Positions 8,784-17,535 of a stretch of 64,000 bases of DNA are shown one piece after another. Location of the stretch: NCBI RefSeq assembly GCF_900094555.1, contig NZ_FMAC01000002.1, positions 372,001 through 436,000 of the forward strand, in the 5' to 3' direction. The notes below the pieces were generated by a model, which was not told the DNA's origin, did not search any database, and saw only the letters and a program-made list of their open reading frames with translations. Source of the stretch: Martinezella hainanensis. Lineage in GTDB: Bacteria; Pseudomonadota; Alphaproteobacteria; Rhizobiales; Rhizobiaceae. The translations under genes were made by a program, and so were the position numbers. The stretch's first letter is position 1, and each line of letters opens with the position of its first letter.

Positions 8784-9716
8784 TCAGGCGCTCAGCATCA
8801 GATCCATGTTCTGTACGGCAGCGCCGGATGCGCCCTTGCCGAGATTGTCGAGCAGCGCAACGAGGTTGACCTGGGCCGCCCCCGGCGTGCCGAAGACGAA
8901 GAGCTTCATCGTGTCCTTGCCGGCGAGCTCGACGGCGTTGATACGGGGCAGGGCGCGGCTCTGATCGAGCGAAACGACCTGGACGATATCCTGACCGGCA
9001 TAATGGTCGACGAGTGCAGCGTGGATGCTCTCCAGGGTCGCTCCTTCTGCAAGATCGCCGAGATGTAGCGGCACCTGCACGATCATGCCCTGGGGGAAGC
9101 GTCCAACAGAGGGCGAGAAGATCGGCGCACGCTCCAGCAGGCCGTGCGTCGTCATCTCGGGCACATGCTTGTGGGTCAGCGGCAGGCCGTAGAGGAAATG
9201 CGGCGCGGTGATCGCATCTGGATGATCCGGGTTTTCCATCTGCGCAATCATCTGCTTGCCGCCGCCCGTATAGCCGGAGACGGCATTGACCGTCACGGGA
9301 TAGCTCGTCGGTAGGATACCGGCGGCACGCAGCGGCCGGATAAGGCCGATCGCGCCTGTCGGATAGCAGCCGGGATTGGCAACGAAACGAGCCACCCTGA
9401 TCTTGTTACCCTGGTTGCTGTCCATCTCGGCAAAGCCATAGGCCCAGTCGGGATGGATGCGGAAGGCCGTCGAGGTGTCGATGACGCGGACATTATTGTT
9501 GCCTGCTACCATCTTCACCGCTTCCTTCGACGCATCGTCGGGTAGGCAGAGAATGGCGATATCGGCGCTGTTCAGCATGTCCTCGCGCATGGCGGCGTTG
9601 CGCCGCTCGGCTTCCGGAATAGACAGCAGCTCGACATCGCGGCGGTCGGCCATGCGCGTGCGGATCTGCAAGCCCGTGGTTCCGTGTTCGCCATCGATGA
9701 AGATTTTCGGTGCCAT
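8784..9716 (-). CDS. argC: N-acetyl-gamma-glutamyl-phosphate reductase
   Basis: A 310-residue short-type (type 2) ArgC, which reduces N-acetylglutamyl phosphate with NADPH to the semialdehyde in arginine synthesis. The N-terminal dinucleotide-binding start ([11 protein letters not shown]) and the catalytic cysteine in NPGCYPTGA are clear, and the GYTGGGKQ segment is typical. Cytoplasmic. It follows the rplM-rpsI and speB group on the same strand, an order common in Rhizobiales, and is closed by its own terminator. Confidence 0.96.
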   Translation of the reverse strand: MAPKIFIDGEHGTTGLQIRTRMADRRDVELLSIPEAERRNAAMREDMLNSADIAILCLPDDASKEAVKMVAGNNNVRVIDTSTAFRIHPDWAYGFAEMDSNQGNKIRVARFVANPGCYPTGAIGLIRPLRAAGILPTSYPVTVNAVSGYTGGGKQMIAQMENPDHPDAITAPHFLYGLPLTHKHVPEMTTHGLLERAPIFSPSVGRFPQGMIVQVPLHLGDLAEGATLESIHAALVDHYAGQDIVQVVSLDQSRALPRINAVELAGKDTMKLFVFGTPGAAQVNLVALLDNLGKGASGAAVQNMDLMLSA

Positions 9717-9853
9717 CTTATTCCTGCTCTTTCAATAGGTTGAGAATGTTTCCGGACTCAGTTTGCCATGCAGTTGATTCAATTTCATAACGGCCACTCC
9801 GGACGCAGCAGGACGATCTTCAAAAACCGTCGCGCATGTTCCGAAATTGTGTC

Positions 9854-10807
9854 TCAGCGGCCGCTCGCACGTCGTTCGGCGTGGAGACCGAGCATATACA
9901 TCGCCACGGTCGCCCCCGCAATGGCGGTGATGTCTGCGTGGTCATAGGCCGGCGAGACTTCGACGACGTCGGCGCCGCGGATGTCGAGCTGATGCAGCCG
10001 CTGCAGCACCGACAGGATCTTGGCGCTGGAAGGACCTCCTGCGACCGGCGTTCCCGTGCCTGGAGCATAGGCCGGATCGAGGCAATCGATATCGAAGGTG
10101 AGGTAGGTCGGCGCGCCCTTGGTATGCGAGATGATCGTCGAGGCGATATCGCCCGCACTCATGTCCTCGACCTGATGGCCATAGAGAAGCTGGATGCCGA
10201 AATCCTCGGGCGCATGCGTGCGGATGCCGATCTGGATCGAGCGGTCTGGGTCGACCAGTCCGTCGCGCACGGCGCGGGCAACGAAGGAGCCGTGGTCGAT
10301 ACGCCTGCCGTCATCGAACCAGGTGTCCTGATGGGCATCGAACTGCACCAGCGCCAGAGGCCCATGTTTGGCGGCATGCGCCTTCAACAGCGGCCATGTG
10401 ATGAAGTGATCGCCGCCGAGCGTCAGCATGAAGGCGCCGCTGTCGAGGATCGCCGTCGCCTGTCTTTCGATTGCACCGGGTGTATCCTGATGGTTGCCGT
10501 AGTCGAGCAGGCAGTCGCCATAGTCGATCACGGCCATATCAGCGAAAAGATCGCGGTTGAAGGGATATTGCGGGTCGTTGTCGAAGATTGCCGAGGCGCG
10601 GCGGATCGCTTGCGGCCCAAAACGCGCTCCCGGGCGGTTGGAGGTCGCGGCATCGAAGGGGATGCCCCAGACCACGGCATCGACGCCCTCAAGCGATTTC
10701 GTAAAGCGGCGGCGCATGAAGGACAGCGCGCCGGCAAAGGTCGGATCACTCGCTGCGGAAGTCAGGCCGGTTGATGTGAAGGCGTGATCAATCGACGTGC
10801 TCGGCAA
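9854..10807 (-). CDS. speB: Agmatinase / ureohydrolase
   Basis: A 317-residue ureohydrolase of the arginase-agmatinase family, which hydrolyses agmatine to putrescine and urea using two Mn ions. The metal-binding motifs are present: GGDHF, FDAHQDTW and the late FDIDCLDPAYAPGTGTP. The start is TTG at 10807, supported by AAGGAG six bases upstream, and it overlaps the end of the upstream ABM gene by 20 bases, so the two are probably translated together. A guanidinobutyrase or other guanidino-acid hydrolase is possible, because substrate choice in this family is hard to read from sequence. Confidence 0.9.
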   Translation of the reverse strand: MPSTSIDHAFTSTGLTSAASDPTFAGALSFMRRRFTKSLEGVDAVVWGIPFDAATSNRPGARFGPQAIRRASAIFDNDPQYPFNRDLFADMAVIDYGDCLLDYGNHQDTPGAIERQATAILDSGAFMLTLGGDHFITWPLLKAHAAKHGPLALVQFDAHQDTWFDDGRRIDHGSFVARAVRDGLVDPDRSIQIGIRTHAPEDFGIQLLYGHQVEDMSAGDIASTIISHTKGAPTYLTFDIDCLDPAYAPGTGTPVAGGPSSAKILSVLQRLHQLDIRGADVVEVSPAYDHADITAIAGATVAMYMLGLHAERRASGR

Positions 10808-11165
10808 GGGCGTCTCCTTTGCTCACCTGGAAATCATAGGCTCTTTCTATACGTCCTACGCGAACCTTGTATTCTTCATACCAGCGCTCGCGTCCAAGTT
10901 TCTGCGCGGCCAGATGCGATACGACATTCTTCCAGGCAAGGATGCTTTCCTCGTCTCGCCAGAAGGAGTTGGTGACGCCAAAACCATCAGCTCCCCTTGC
11001 GCTTTCGAGCCCGAGACAGCCCTCCTGCGCCAGCGCCATTTCCTCCATACGTTCGCCCATCGCGCCATAGCCATTATCGCCGGGCGTTCGGATCGAAGCA
11101 AAGGATACGATGTAGTAGGGCGGCTCGGGAGTTGCCGCGAAACGCGATGATTTTCTGGGGCTCAT
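10788..11165 (-). CDS. Antibiotic-biosynthesis-monooxygenase (ABM) fold protein
   Basis: A 125-residue protein with a single ABM/dimeric alpha-beta barrel domain: PPYYIVSFASIRT at the first strand, GCLGLESARG in the middle, and FWRDEESILAWKN as the typical Trp-containing motif. Such proteins include heme-degrading, quinone and small-molecule oxygenases, often named YqjZ-like. ATG 11165 is chosen because GGAG lies six bases before it and the domain starts soon after. The overlap with speB suggests one mRNA. Substrate unknown. Confidence 0.75.
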   Translation of the reverse strand: MSPRKSSRFAATPEPPYYIVSFASIRTPGDNGYGAMGERMEEMALAQEGCLGLESARGADGFGVTNSFWRDEESILAWKNVVSHLAAQKLGRERWYEEYKVRVGRIERAYDFQVSKGDALAEHVD

Positions 11166-11230
11166 GGTATCTCCGGGAGTCGTCAAATTTCGAGATTCGA
11201 CTTGGAATCGCATGCCAATAGGTTCGACGG

Positions 11231-11494
11231 CTATTTGCCTGATCGAGCAGTGCATTGATACGGCTTTTTCACACAGGCGATTTGCGGCGTGGAACACTCG
11301 GCCTGTCCGTTCGTCACAACGCAATAGGAGCAGCTGTCGTTGAATTCGCGGCAATCCGGGTTTGCCGCAAGAAAATCCTTCATGCTCTGCATGTCGGCCA
11401 GTTTTTCGGCGGGTTCTGCCGGCTGCGCATCATCGCACAAAGCCGGTGAAATGCCGCCGATCAGGAACAGAAGCGAAAAGATGAAGCTGCGCAT
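11231..11494 (-). CDS. Small secreted cysteine-rich protein
   Basis: An 87-residue protein with a signal peptide (about 1-20, cleavage near SPALC-DD) and six further cysteines in the mature part, including CSYC, suggesting disulfides in the periplasm. ATG 11494 has a strong GGGGGAG six bases upstream. I recognise no family. It stands alone between the ABM gene and the rplM-rpsI terminator. Confidence 0.6.
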   Translation of the reverse strand: MRSFIFSLLFLIGGISPALCDDAQPAEPAEKLADMQSMKDFLAANPDCREFNDSCSYCVVTNGQAECSTPQIACVKKPYQCTARSGK

Positions 11495-11584
11495 TGAACT
11501 CCCCCGATGCTTGTGGCGGGACTTTGCCACAAAATGTGTTCCTTGCCTCGGGAGATTTTCTTTATTTTCAATGCCGCAAAAGAA

Positions 11585-11609
11585 AAAGGCCGGGGAAACC
11601 CCGGCCTTT
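11585..11609 (-). terminator. Terminator of the rplM-rpsI operon
   Basis: An 11-bp perfect stem with an AAA loop; on the minus strand it is followed by a T-rich run. It lies 26 bases after the rpsI stop. Confidence 0.85.
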
Positions 11610-11634
11610 CGAAAATCCCGTCTCGGGCAAGCGA

Positions 11635-12105
11635 TTAACGCTTGGAGAACTGGAACGAGCGACGTGCCTTTGCACGGCCGTACTTCTTGCGTTCAACAAC
11701 GCGGCTGTCGCGGGTCAGGAAGCCACCCTTCTTCAGCACCGAGCGCAGGCCCGGCTCGAAGTAGGTGATCGCCTTGGACAGGCCGTGACGAACGGCACCG
11801 GCCTGGCCGGAGAGGCCGCCGCCGGCAACGGTTGCGATGATGTCGAACTGGCCGTCACGGGCAGCAGCGACGATCGGCTGACGCAGGATCATCTGCAGAA
11901 CCGGACGGGCGAAGTAAGCCGTGTAGTCCTTGCCGTTGACGATGATCTTGCCGGAGCCGGCCTTGACCCATACGCGGGCGACGGCGTCCTTGCGCTTGCC
12001 GGTCGCGTAGGAGCGGCCGAGCGAGTCGACCTTGCGGACGTGAACCGGAGCAGCTGCTGCTTCCGACGTCGTGCCGAGGTCCTTCAGGGAGGAAAGGTCA
12101 GCCAT
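11635..12105 (-). CDS. rpsI: 30S ribosomal protein S9
   Basis: A 156-residue S9 with an alphaproteobacterial N-terminal extension of about 25 residues, then [30 protein letters not shown] and the conserved C-terminus [17 protein letters not shown] that reaches the P-site tRNA. It starts two bases after the rplM stop, so the pair is translated from one mRNA. A terminator follows. Confidence 0.98.
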   Translation of the reverse strand: MADLSSLKDLGTTSEAAAAPVHVRKVDSLGRSYATGKRKDAVARVWVKAGSGKIIVNGKDYTAYFARPVLQMILRQPIVAAARDGQFDIIATVAGGGLSGQAGAVRHGLSKAITYFEPGLRSVLKKGGFLTRDSRVVERKKYGRAKARRSFQFSKR

Positions 12106-12107
12106 TA

Positions 12108-12572
12108 TCAGGCGCTCCTTACGTTCTTCTTGTTCAGCTTGGCGACGTCGAGGACGACCGGCTGCTGAGCTTCGTGGGGATGGTTGGAGCCGGCGTAGAC
12201 GCGCAGGTTCTTCATCTGGCGACGGCCGAGCGGACCGCGGGGAACCATGCGCTCGACGGCCTTCTCAACGACGCGCTCCGGGAAGCGGCCTTCGATGATC
12301 TGGCGAGCCGTACGCTCCTTGATGCCGCCGGCATAACCGGTGTGCCAGTAATAAACCTTGTCTTCGTACTTCTTGCCGGTGAAAACGACCTTGTCGGCAT
12401 TGATAACGATGACGTTGTCGCCGTCGTCGACGTGCGGCGTGAAGGTAGCCTTATGCTTGCCGCGCAGACGCATTGCGATGATAGAAGCGAGACGGCCAAC
12501 GACAAGCCCTTCGGCGTCGATGAGAACCCACTTCTTCTCCACCTCTGCAGGCTTCTGGGAGAAGGTTGCCAT
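12108..12572 (-). CDS. rplM: 50S ribosomal protein L13
   Basis: A 154-residue L13 with the typical [16 protein letters not shown] start, the [10 protein letters not shown] motif and the [18 protein letters not shown] segment. ATG 12572 matches the family N-terminus; an upstream in-frame start 13 codons away is not supported. L13 is an early assembly protein and in E. coli represses its own mRNA. Here a strong promoter lies at 12696-12724 and a leader with two hairpins precedes the gene. Confidence 0.98.
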   Translation of the reverse strand: MATFSQKPAEVEKKWVLIDAEGLVVGRLASIIAMRLRGKHKATFTPHVDDGDNVIVINADKVVFTGKKYEDKVYYWHTGYAGGIKERTARQIIEGRFPERVVEKAVERMVPRGPLGRRQMKNLRVYAGSNHPHEAQQPVVLDVAKLNKKNVRSA

Positions 12573-12634
12573 GTTGCATACTCTCTTTTGGGACCCTTGG
12601 CCCGAAGGCACCTGGGCGTTTCTTGTTGCTTGAT

Positions 12635-12683
12635 TTGGCCGGCATGGATGCCTGCCAAAAAGAAAGCAGCCCGGAAAGGCTGC
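12635..12683 (-). promoter_or_regulatory. Two-hairpin leader of rplM-rpsI mRNA
   Basis: Read on the minus strand, a first hairpin (12683-12666, 6-bp stem GCAGCC/GGCTGC) is followed by TTTCTTTTT and then a second hairpin (12658-12635, stem TTGGC-x-GGCAT with ATGCC-x-GCCAA, loop CC). The first begins only a few bases after the predicted transcription start. This could be an attenuator or an L13-binding autoregulatory leader. The structure is seen; the role is inferred. Confidence 0.5.
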
Positions 12684-12695
12684 AATCTGCGGCGG

Positions 12696-12724
12696 CTTAT
12701 AGAGCGATTAAGAGCCCGGGTCAA
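12696..12724 (-). promoter_or_regulatory. Sigma-70-type promoter for rplM-rpsI
   Basis: On the minus strand, TTGACC (12724-12719) and TATAAG (12701-12696) are separated by exactly 17 bases. It is the only good promoter upstream of rplM and would give a leader of about 115 bases. Confidence 0.7.
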
Positions 12725-12809
12725 TATAGGATTACCGGATGCCTGTAAAAATTGATGAACAAAATCAATGAATTACATATGTGGTATAATAAGGCCACAT
12801 ATTTTGTCG

Positions 12810-13646
12810 TCAACCTAACCGCAAAACCAGCACTCCGGCGGCAATGATGGCGCCGGCAATATAACGCCAGATGCTCGATCGTTCCTTCAAGACGAGGACC
12901 GATATCACCAAAGCGAAGAGGATCGAAGTCTCGCGCAAGGCGGCGACCATGGCGACCGGCGCCTTGGTCATCGCCCACAACGCCAGCCCGTAGGAGGCGA
13001 TCGACCCGCTGCCGCCGATAAGCCCGCGCCACCAGTTATAGCGGACATGGGCGGCGACTGCATTGACGCCGCGTTGCGATATCGCCCAGGCGAAAAGGAG
13101 AACGGGAGGCAGCAGTGCCATCCATAGAGTATAGGAAACCGAATTGCCCGATATCCGCGCGCCGATGCCGTCGACATAGGTATAGGTCGCGATGACGACG
13201 GCATTGGCAAGAGCCAGAACGATCGCCCTGCGGCTGCCCTTTCGCGCCTCGAAGGCAAGCGTCAATATGCCGGCGCAAATGGTCATGGTGCCGATCAATG
13301 CGCCGCCCGAAAGCGATTCCTTCAGGATGAAGCTGCTTGTGGAGACAATGATGAGCGGCGCAACGCCGCGCATCAGCGGATAGACGAGCCCGATATCCCC
13401 GGCACGATAGGCGGCTGCAACGAGCTGGAAATAGGCAAATTGCAGGATGGCCGAAGCGCCGATGAACGGCCAGGCCGCAGAGGCCGGCAAGGGCAGAAAC
13501 GGCAGCAGGGGGAGGGCCGCGACCGCGCCACCGGCAGAAACCAGTGCGGCGTCGAGCGATTTATCGGTTCCCGCCTTGATGATCGCATTCCATGTCGCGT
13601 GCAGCAGGGCGCCGAAAAGGACGAGCGCGATAACGTCGAGAGACAC
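12810..13646 (-). CDS. EamA/DMT-superfamily transporter
   Basis: A 278-residue inner-membrane protein with about ten helices arranged as two EamA repeats; the second carries ETSILFALVISVLVLKERSS and the first VSTSSFILKESLSGG, the family's paired helix ends. Such proteins export metabolites or drugs. GTG at 13646 is preferred because GAGG lies six bases before it and the first helix starts straight after; an ATG 22 codons upstream would add a basic, non-membrane tail. An 8-bp inverted repeat (12777-12784 with 12795-12802) follows the stop and may be a weak terminator. Substrate unknown. Confidence 0.8.
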   Translation of the reverse strand: MSLDVIALVLFGALLHATWNAIIKAGTDKSLDAALVSAGGAVAALPLLPFLPLPASAAWPFIGASAILQFAYFQLVAAAYRAGDIGLVYPLMRGVAPLIIVSTSSFILKESLSGGALIGTMTICAGILTLAFEARKGSRRAIVLALANAVVIATYTYVDGIGARISGNSVSYTLWMALLPPVLLFAWAISQRGVNAVAAHVRYNWWRGLIGGSGSIASYGLALWAMTKAPVAMVAALRETSILFALVISVLVLKERSSIWRYIAGAIIAAGVLVLRLG

Positions 13647-14467
13647 GGAAAACCTCGGAAATTGGCAGGTGCAGCGGCGATGCTTGGCATTTTGTGGGAG
13701 TGCGGTCTCCATATGATCCGCAATACATCGAAAAGCAACGAAATATCGGACATTATGAAGGCTTGCCTATTTGCTCTGGTCATCTCGGGCGTCGGGAGTG
13801 GCGTTTTCGTTATGTTCCAGATCGCCCTTTCTCGCATTATAAATAACTAATTTATTGGAGTATGAAGCGCGAACAAATATCGCATGTCTTGTGAACGCGG
13901 GAGTAGCATTAGACACTTCTTACTTAAAAACGACAGGGGCTGTGTCGCCTGCAGCGCCGCGAATGTCCGGGCGTGCGAAAATCGCGGTGAAAACGCCGCC
14001 CGCGATCTCTCTTTCTCTCATGAATAGAGCGGATAATTCTACAAGAGATGAAAAATATTACAGCTAACGCGCGCTGCTGCCGATAAAGATCGTACTAAGA
14101 GTTAAGTATAGAATTGTCGATCCAAAAATACGCAGGGTATATCATTGCGCGAGTCTGAAAACTATTCTGTGGAAAAATAATGAAATAGCATGTGTTCCGC
14201 GTTCACATTCGGTTCTCATTTGGATTGACTGTTCATGCGAAGTTTCTAATTTATATGCGAATAAATAGCGAACAAAGATTGCATTTCCTGAGAACGCAAC
14301 CCTGTGGCATCGGGAAAGTTTACGAAAGCGCTTTGAGGAGCAGCTTGAACGCAGGCGCATAGATGCACCCACACGGCCACGGTACCGAGGATGCGCCGTG
14401 CCTGGGACAATCAATGGTCGTACCGAACTCGTGAGTCGTCCGCCTATCCAGCCGCAGCATATTGCGA
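13647..14467. other. AT-rich intergenic region with imperfect repeats
   Basis: About 820 bases with lower GC than its surroundings and no supported gene. A 31-base unit occurs twice as an imperfect direct repeat, at 13869-13899 and 14268-14298 (25 of 31 matching, both beginning GCGAACAAA and ending GAACGC plus one base). An 11-base piece, TGTGAACGCGG, ends the first copy and appears again inverted near 14197-14207. Several short frames on both strands lack ribosome sites and were not called. Confidence 0.5.
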
Positions 14468-14794
14468 TCAGCGTGGGAAAATCAAATCATCGTCATCGAG
14501 GTCGGTTGACGGCCGGCATATATAGACCGGACAGGAAGCGCGATCCTTGGTGGGAAGATAATCCTGATAGGCGTAGAAGCCCAGATCGCATGCGCCGCTG
14601 TCCGCGACATAGCGATCATAGAGCGTCATGTTCGGCGTTCTCCTGGCCGGATAGCGCATGATGACCGCGCGCTCCCGGTTGATGACCGCCCTGGCTTCTG
14701 CGCAGGTCATGGACATGGAGTTATATCGCGAAATCGCGAATGCCGGCGTCGCGGCCGAGGTGACGAGCAGGCCCAGCAGGATGAATTTTTTCAT
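14468..14794 (-). CDS. Small secreted hypothetical protein
   Basis: A 108-residue protein with a clear signal peptide (MKKFILLGLLVTSAATPAFA, cleavage after AFA) and four cysteines in the mature part (TCAEA, GACDLG, ASCPVYIC), probably in the periplasm with two disulfides. ATG 14794 has GGGAGG eight bases upstream. The C-terminus is acidic (DLDDDD). I recognise no named family. It is divergent from the CoA-binding protein gene. Confidence 0.65.
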   Translation of the reverse strand: MKKFILLGLLVTSAATPAFAISRYNSMSMTCAEARAVINRERAVIMRYPARRTPNMTLYDRYVADSGACDLGFYAYQDYLPTKDRASCPVYICRPSTDLDDDDLIFPR

Positions 14795-14907
14795 CTGAGT
14801 AATCCTCCCTGAACTTGTTATAATACAATATATATACGCGGAGACTGCCGTTGCGGTTTCCATATTTGTGACAAAACGCAAGTGTGATCGAGGTGGGAGG
14901 CTTCGTG

Positions 14908-15336
14908 ATGAACCACGATAGTTATGACGATTCCTATATAGCCGATATCCTCTTGTCCGTAAGGACCATTGCGCTCGTTGGCGCTTCGCCCAATCCCGCG
15001 CGCCCGAGCAACGGTGTGATGGCCTATCTCCTGAACAGGGGGTATCGCGTCATCCCCATCAATCCCGGACAGGCCGGCAAGGAAATTCTTGGTCAATGGG
15101 TCTATGCACGCCTGGCCGATATTCCCGAGCCTGTGGATATGGTCGATGTTTTCCGGGCACCCGAATATCTTCGATCGGTCGTGGAGGAGACGATCATGAT
15201 CGAGCCGCGGCCACCGGTCATCTGGGGTCAGCTTGGCGTGCGCGATGACGCCGCCGCGGCAAGAGCGGAAGCCGCAGGGGTGAGGGTTGTCATGGATCGT
15301 TGCCCGGCCATCGAGTATCCGCGCCTGGTCGCCTGA
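14908..15336 (+). CDS. CoA-binding domain protein (YccU-like)
   Basis: A 142-residue protein with a single CoA_binding Rossmann domain: TIALVGASPNPARPSNGV at the first strand and loop, VIPINPGQAGKEILG in the middle, and a late VVMDRCPAIEY segment that is conserved in this family. Related to the CoA-binding domain of succinyl-CoA synthetase alpha. ATG 14908 has GGGAGG seven bases upstream and is preferred to an earlier in-frame start. Metabolic role unknown. metY follows about 170 bases downstream. Confidence 0.8.
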   Translation: MNHDSYDDSYIADILLSVRTIALVGASPNPARPSNGVMAYLLNRGYRVIPINPGQAGKEILGQWVYARLADIPEPVDMVDVFRAPEYLRSVVEETIMIEPRPPVIWGQLGVRDDAAAARAEAAGVRVVMDRCPAIEYPRLVA

Positions 15337-15505
15337 CCCGAGATCATGCGCGACGGCGGCATTCGGCCGTTTATCGCGCGATCTTACTGAAAGATGGCAA
15401 GTTTTTTCCGCGAGCCGAGATGCACGGCAAAGTTCGCGGTTAACTTTCATATGCCAGGCGTTATGCTTTTCCCGTCACGAACAAAATCCGGCGGGAGGAA
15501 AAATC

Positions 15506-16789
15506 ATGCCAACCAGCAATCCAGGTTTCGACACGCTTGCGATCCATGCGGGCGCGCAGCCGGACCCGACGACAGGTGCGCGCGCGACGCCAATCTACCA
15601 GACGACGTCCTTCGTCTTTCAGGATGCGGATCATGCCGCTGCGCTGTTTGGATTGCAGCAGTTCGGCAATATCTACACCCGTATCATGAACCCGACACAA
15701 GCTGTGCTGGAAGAGCGGGTGGCGGCTCTCGAAGGCGGAACTGCGGCTCTCGCTGTCGCCTCCGGTCATGCGGCCCAGCTGCTCGTCTTCCATGCCATCA
15801 TGCAGCCGGGCGATAATTTCGTCGCGGCCAAGCGGCTCTACGGCGGCTCGGTCAATCAGTTCGGGCAATCCTTCAAGAATTTCGACTGGCGAGTCCGCTG
15901 GGCCGATCCCGCCGATCTTGGGACTTTCGAAGCGCAGATCGATGGTCGTACCCGCGCCATCTTCATCGAAAGCCTTGCCAATCCCGGCGGCACCTTCGTC
16001 GATATCGCTGCGATCGCGGCCATCGCGCACAAGCATGGCCTGCCCCTGATCGTCGACAATACCCTGGCGAGCCCCTATCTCATCCGGCCGCTGGAGCATG
16101 GCGCCGATATCGTCGTGCATTCCCTGACGAAATTCCTTGGCGGCCATGGCAATTCCATGGGTGGCATCATCATCGACGGCGGCACTTTCGACTGGTCCGC
16201 CTCGGGCAATTATCCCATGCTGTCTTCACCGCGCCCGGAATATAACGGCATCGTACTGCATGCGACCTTCGGCAATTTCGCTTTCGCCATTGCCTGCCGC
16301 GTCCTTGGCCTGCGCGATCTTGGCCCAGCCATCTCGCCGTTCAACGCCTTCCTGATCCTGACTGGCATCGAAACGCTGCCGCTGCGCATGCAGCGCCACT
16401 CCGACAATACGCTTGCGGTTGCGCGCTGGCTGAAGTCGCAGGAAAAAGTGGCTTGGGTCAACTATTCCGGCCTGGAGGACGATCCGAACCACGCCCTGCA
16501 GCAGCGTTATTCACCGAAAGGCGCTGGCTCCGTCTTCACCTTCGGATTGAAGGGTGGTTATGAAGCCGGCAAGGGGCTGGTCGAAGGCCTGGAGCTCTTC
16601 TCGCATCTTGCCAATATCGGCGATACGCGTTCGCTCGTCATCCATCCCGCCTCGACGACACACAAGCAATTGACCGACGAGCAGAAAGTCGCCGCCGGCG
16701 CCGGCCCGGATGTGGTGCGGCTGTCCATCGGCATAGAGGACGTCAAGGACATCATCGCCGACCTGGAGCAGGCGCTGGCAAAAGTCTGA
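15506..16789 (+). CDS. metY: O-acetylhomoserine aminocarboxypropyltransferase (sulfhydrylase)
   Basis: A 427-residue PLP enzyme of the Cys/Met metabolism family that joins O-acetylhomoserine with sulfide or methanethiol in methionine synthesis. The full MetY pattern is present: [18 protein letters not shown] at the N-terminus, [36 protein letters not shown] and the PLP lysine in [11 protein letters not shown]. The length of about 430 separates it from shorter cystathionine enzymes. ATG 15506 has GGGAGGAA seven bases before. A strong terminator follows. I looked for a SAM-II riboswitch in the 170-base leader and did not see one. Confidence 0.93.
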   Translation: MPTSNPGFDTLAIHAGAQPDPTTGARATPIYQTTSFVFQDADHAAALFGLQQFGNIYTRIMNPTQAVLEERVAALEGGTAALAVASGHAAQLLVFHAIMQPGDNFVAAKRLYGGSVNQFGQSFKNFDWRVRWADPADLGTFEAQIDGRTRAIFIESLANPGGTFVDIAAIAAIAHKHGLPLIVDNTLASPYLIRPLEHGADIVVHSLTKFLGGHGNSMGGIIIDGGTFDWSASGNYPMLSSPRPEYNGIVLHATFGNFAFAIACRVLGLRDLGPAISPFNAFLILTGIETLPLRMQRHSDNTLAVARWLKSQEKVAWVNYSGLEDDPNHALQQRYSPKGAGSVFTFGLKGGYEAGKGLVEGLELFSHLANIGDTRSLVIHPASTTHKQLTDEQKVAAGAGPDVVRLSIGIEDVKDIIADLEQALAKV

Positions 16790-16860
16790 GGACTGCCCCG
16801 GCAGGAGGCCGAAAAAGCTTGCTGGCCTCTTTGACCGAAGTGTATTTCATGCTTGTCTCG

Positions 16861-16896
16861 GTCCGCGATCGCCAATGGCGATCGCGGACTTTTTTT
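16861..16896 (+). terminator. Terminator of metY
   Basis: A perfect 13-bp stem (16861-16873 with 16877-16889), AAT loop and seven Ts. Confidence 0.92.
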
Positions 16897-16930
16897 GGTC
16901 TTGGCGAAGCGCGACCGGGGGGAGACTTAA

Positions 16931-17275
16931 ATGGCAACCTATCTGCAACTGAATGTCGGTGGCGTTGAGCCTGAGGCAGGGGCGCCCGCAGCAGACCGTC
17001 TCATTTCGGGAACCCCAACCTTCCGAACTTGGAGCCTCGATGAGGCCGAAGGTGGCCTTTATGCCGGCATCTGGGAAGCGACGCCGGGGAAGTGGAAGAT
17101 CGCCTATGACGAGTGGGAGTATTTCAACATTCTCTCCGGCTATTCCATTGTGACAGCCGATGACGGCGAGACGTTTCATCTGCGTGCAGGCGATCGCATG
17201 ATCTTGAAGCCGGGCTTCAAGGGGACTTGGGAAGTTATTGAAACGACTCGCAAGGATTATGTAATCCGCCTTTGA
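16931..17275 (+). CDS. Cupin-domain protein
   Basis: A 114-residue protein with one Cupin_3 type beta-barrel: GLYAGIWEATPGKWKIAYDEWEYF resembles the first cupin motif, and HLRAGDRMILKPGFKGTWEV the second. The usual metal-binding histidines are largely missing, as in the (S)-ureidoglycine/EutQ-like subgroup, so activity is unclear. ATG 16931 has a GGGGGGAG site seven bases upstream. It stands alone between the metY terminator and the pst promoter. Confidence 0.75.
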   Translation: MATYLQLNVGGVEPEAGAPAADRLISGTPTFRTWSLDEAEGGLYAGIWEATPGKWKIAYDEWEYFNILSGYSIVTADDGETFHLRAGDRMILKPGFKGTWEVIETTRKDYVIRL

Positions 17276-17396
17276 GTATCGTCTTGATTCAAAACGTGAA
17301 GATCGCCTTCTCCTATGAAAGGATGCGAGCCTTTCCCTGTGGCTCCGCAATGGTCGCCATGCTTGCTGTAGGTTGTGTCACTGCCGCTTCATTAAA

Positions 17397-17414
17397 CTGT
17401 CATCAAACTGAAAC
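17397..17414 (+). promoter_or_regulatory. PHO box upstream of pstS
   Basis: CTGTCATCAAACTGAAAC matches the PhoB box layout of two 7-base CTGTCAT-like units spaced by four bases; the second unit is weaker. It lies about 120 bases before the pstS start, so the operon should be induced by phosphate starvation through PhoB. Confidence 0.7.
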
Positions 17415-17535
17415 AATGCGGCATTAGAGCCATCACTGTCGCCAGGAGATCGAGGTGGGGTACCTAACCGATGGGATACTTCGTGCTTAGCTCCTGCTCG
17501 CCATCCTTTCATCACTCTGGGAAGTGAGTTCAATC

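Noticed and set aside
9717..9853. 18-codon leftward frame upstream of argC
   Set aside because: Too short, weak ribosome site, and not a recognisable leader peptide (no arginine run).
13440..13850. Rightward frame over the EamA gene start
   Set aside because: Overlaps a well supported membrane protein gene; sequence is Arg/Gly/Asp-rich shadow type without ribosome site.
15337..15505. Possible SAM-II riboswitch before metY
   Set aside because: SAM-II elements are common before methionine genes in this class, but I could not place the conserved pseudoknot core in the leader.
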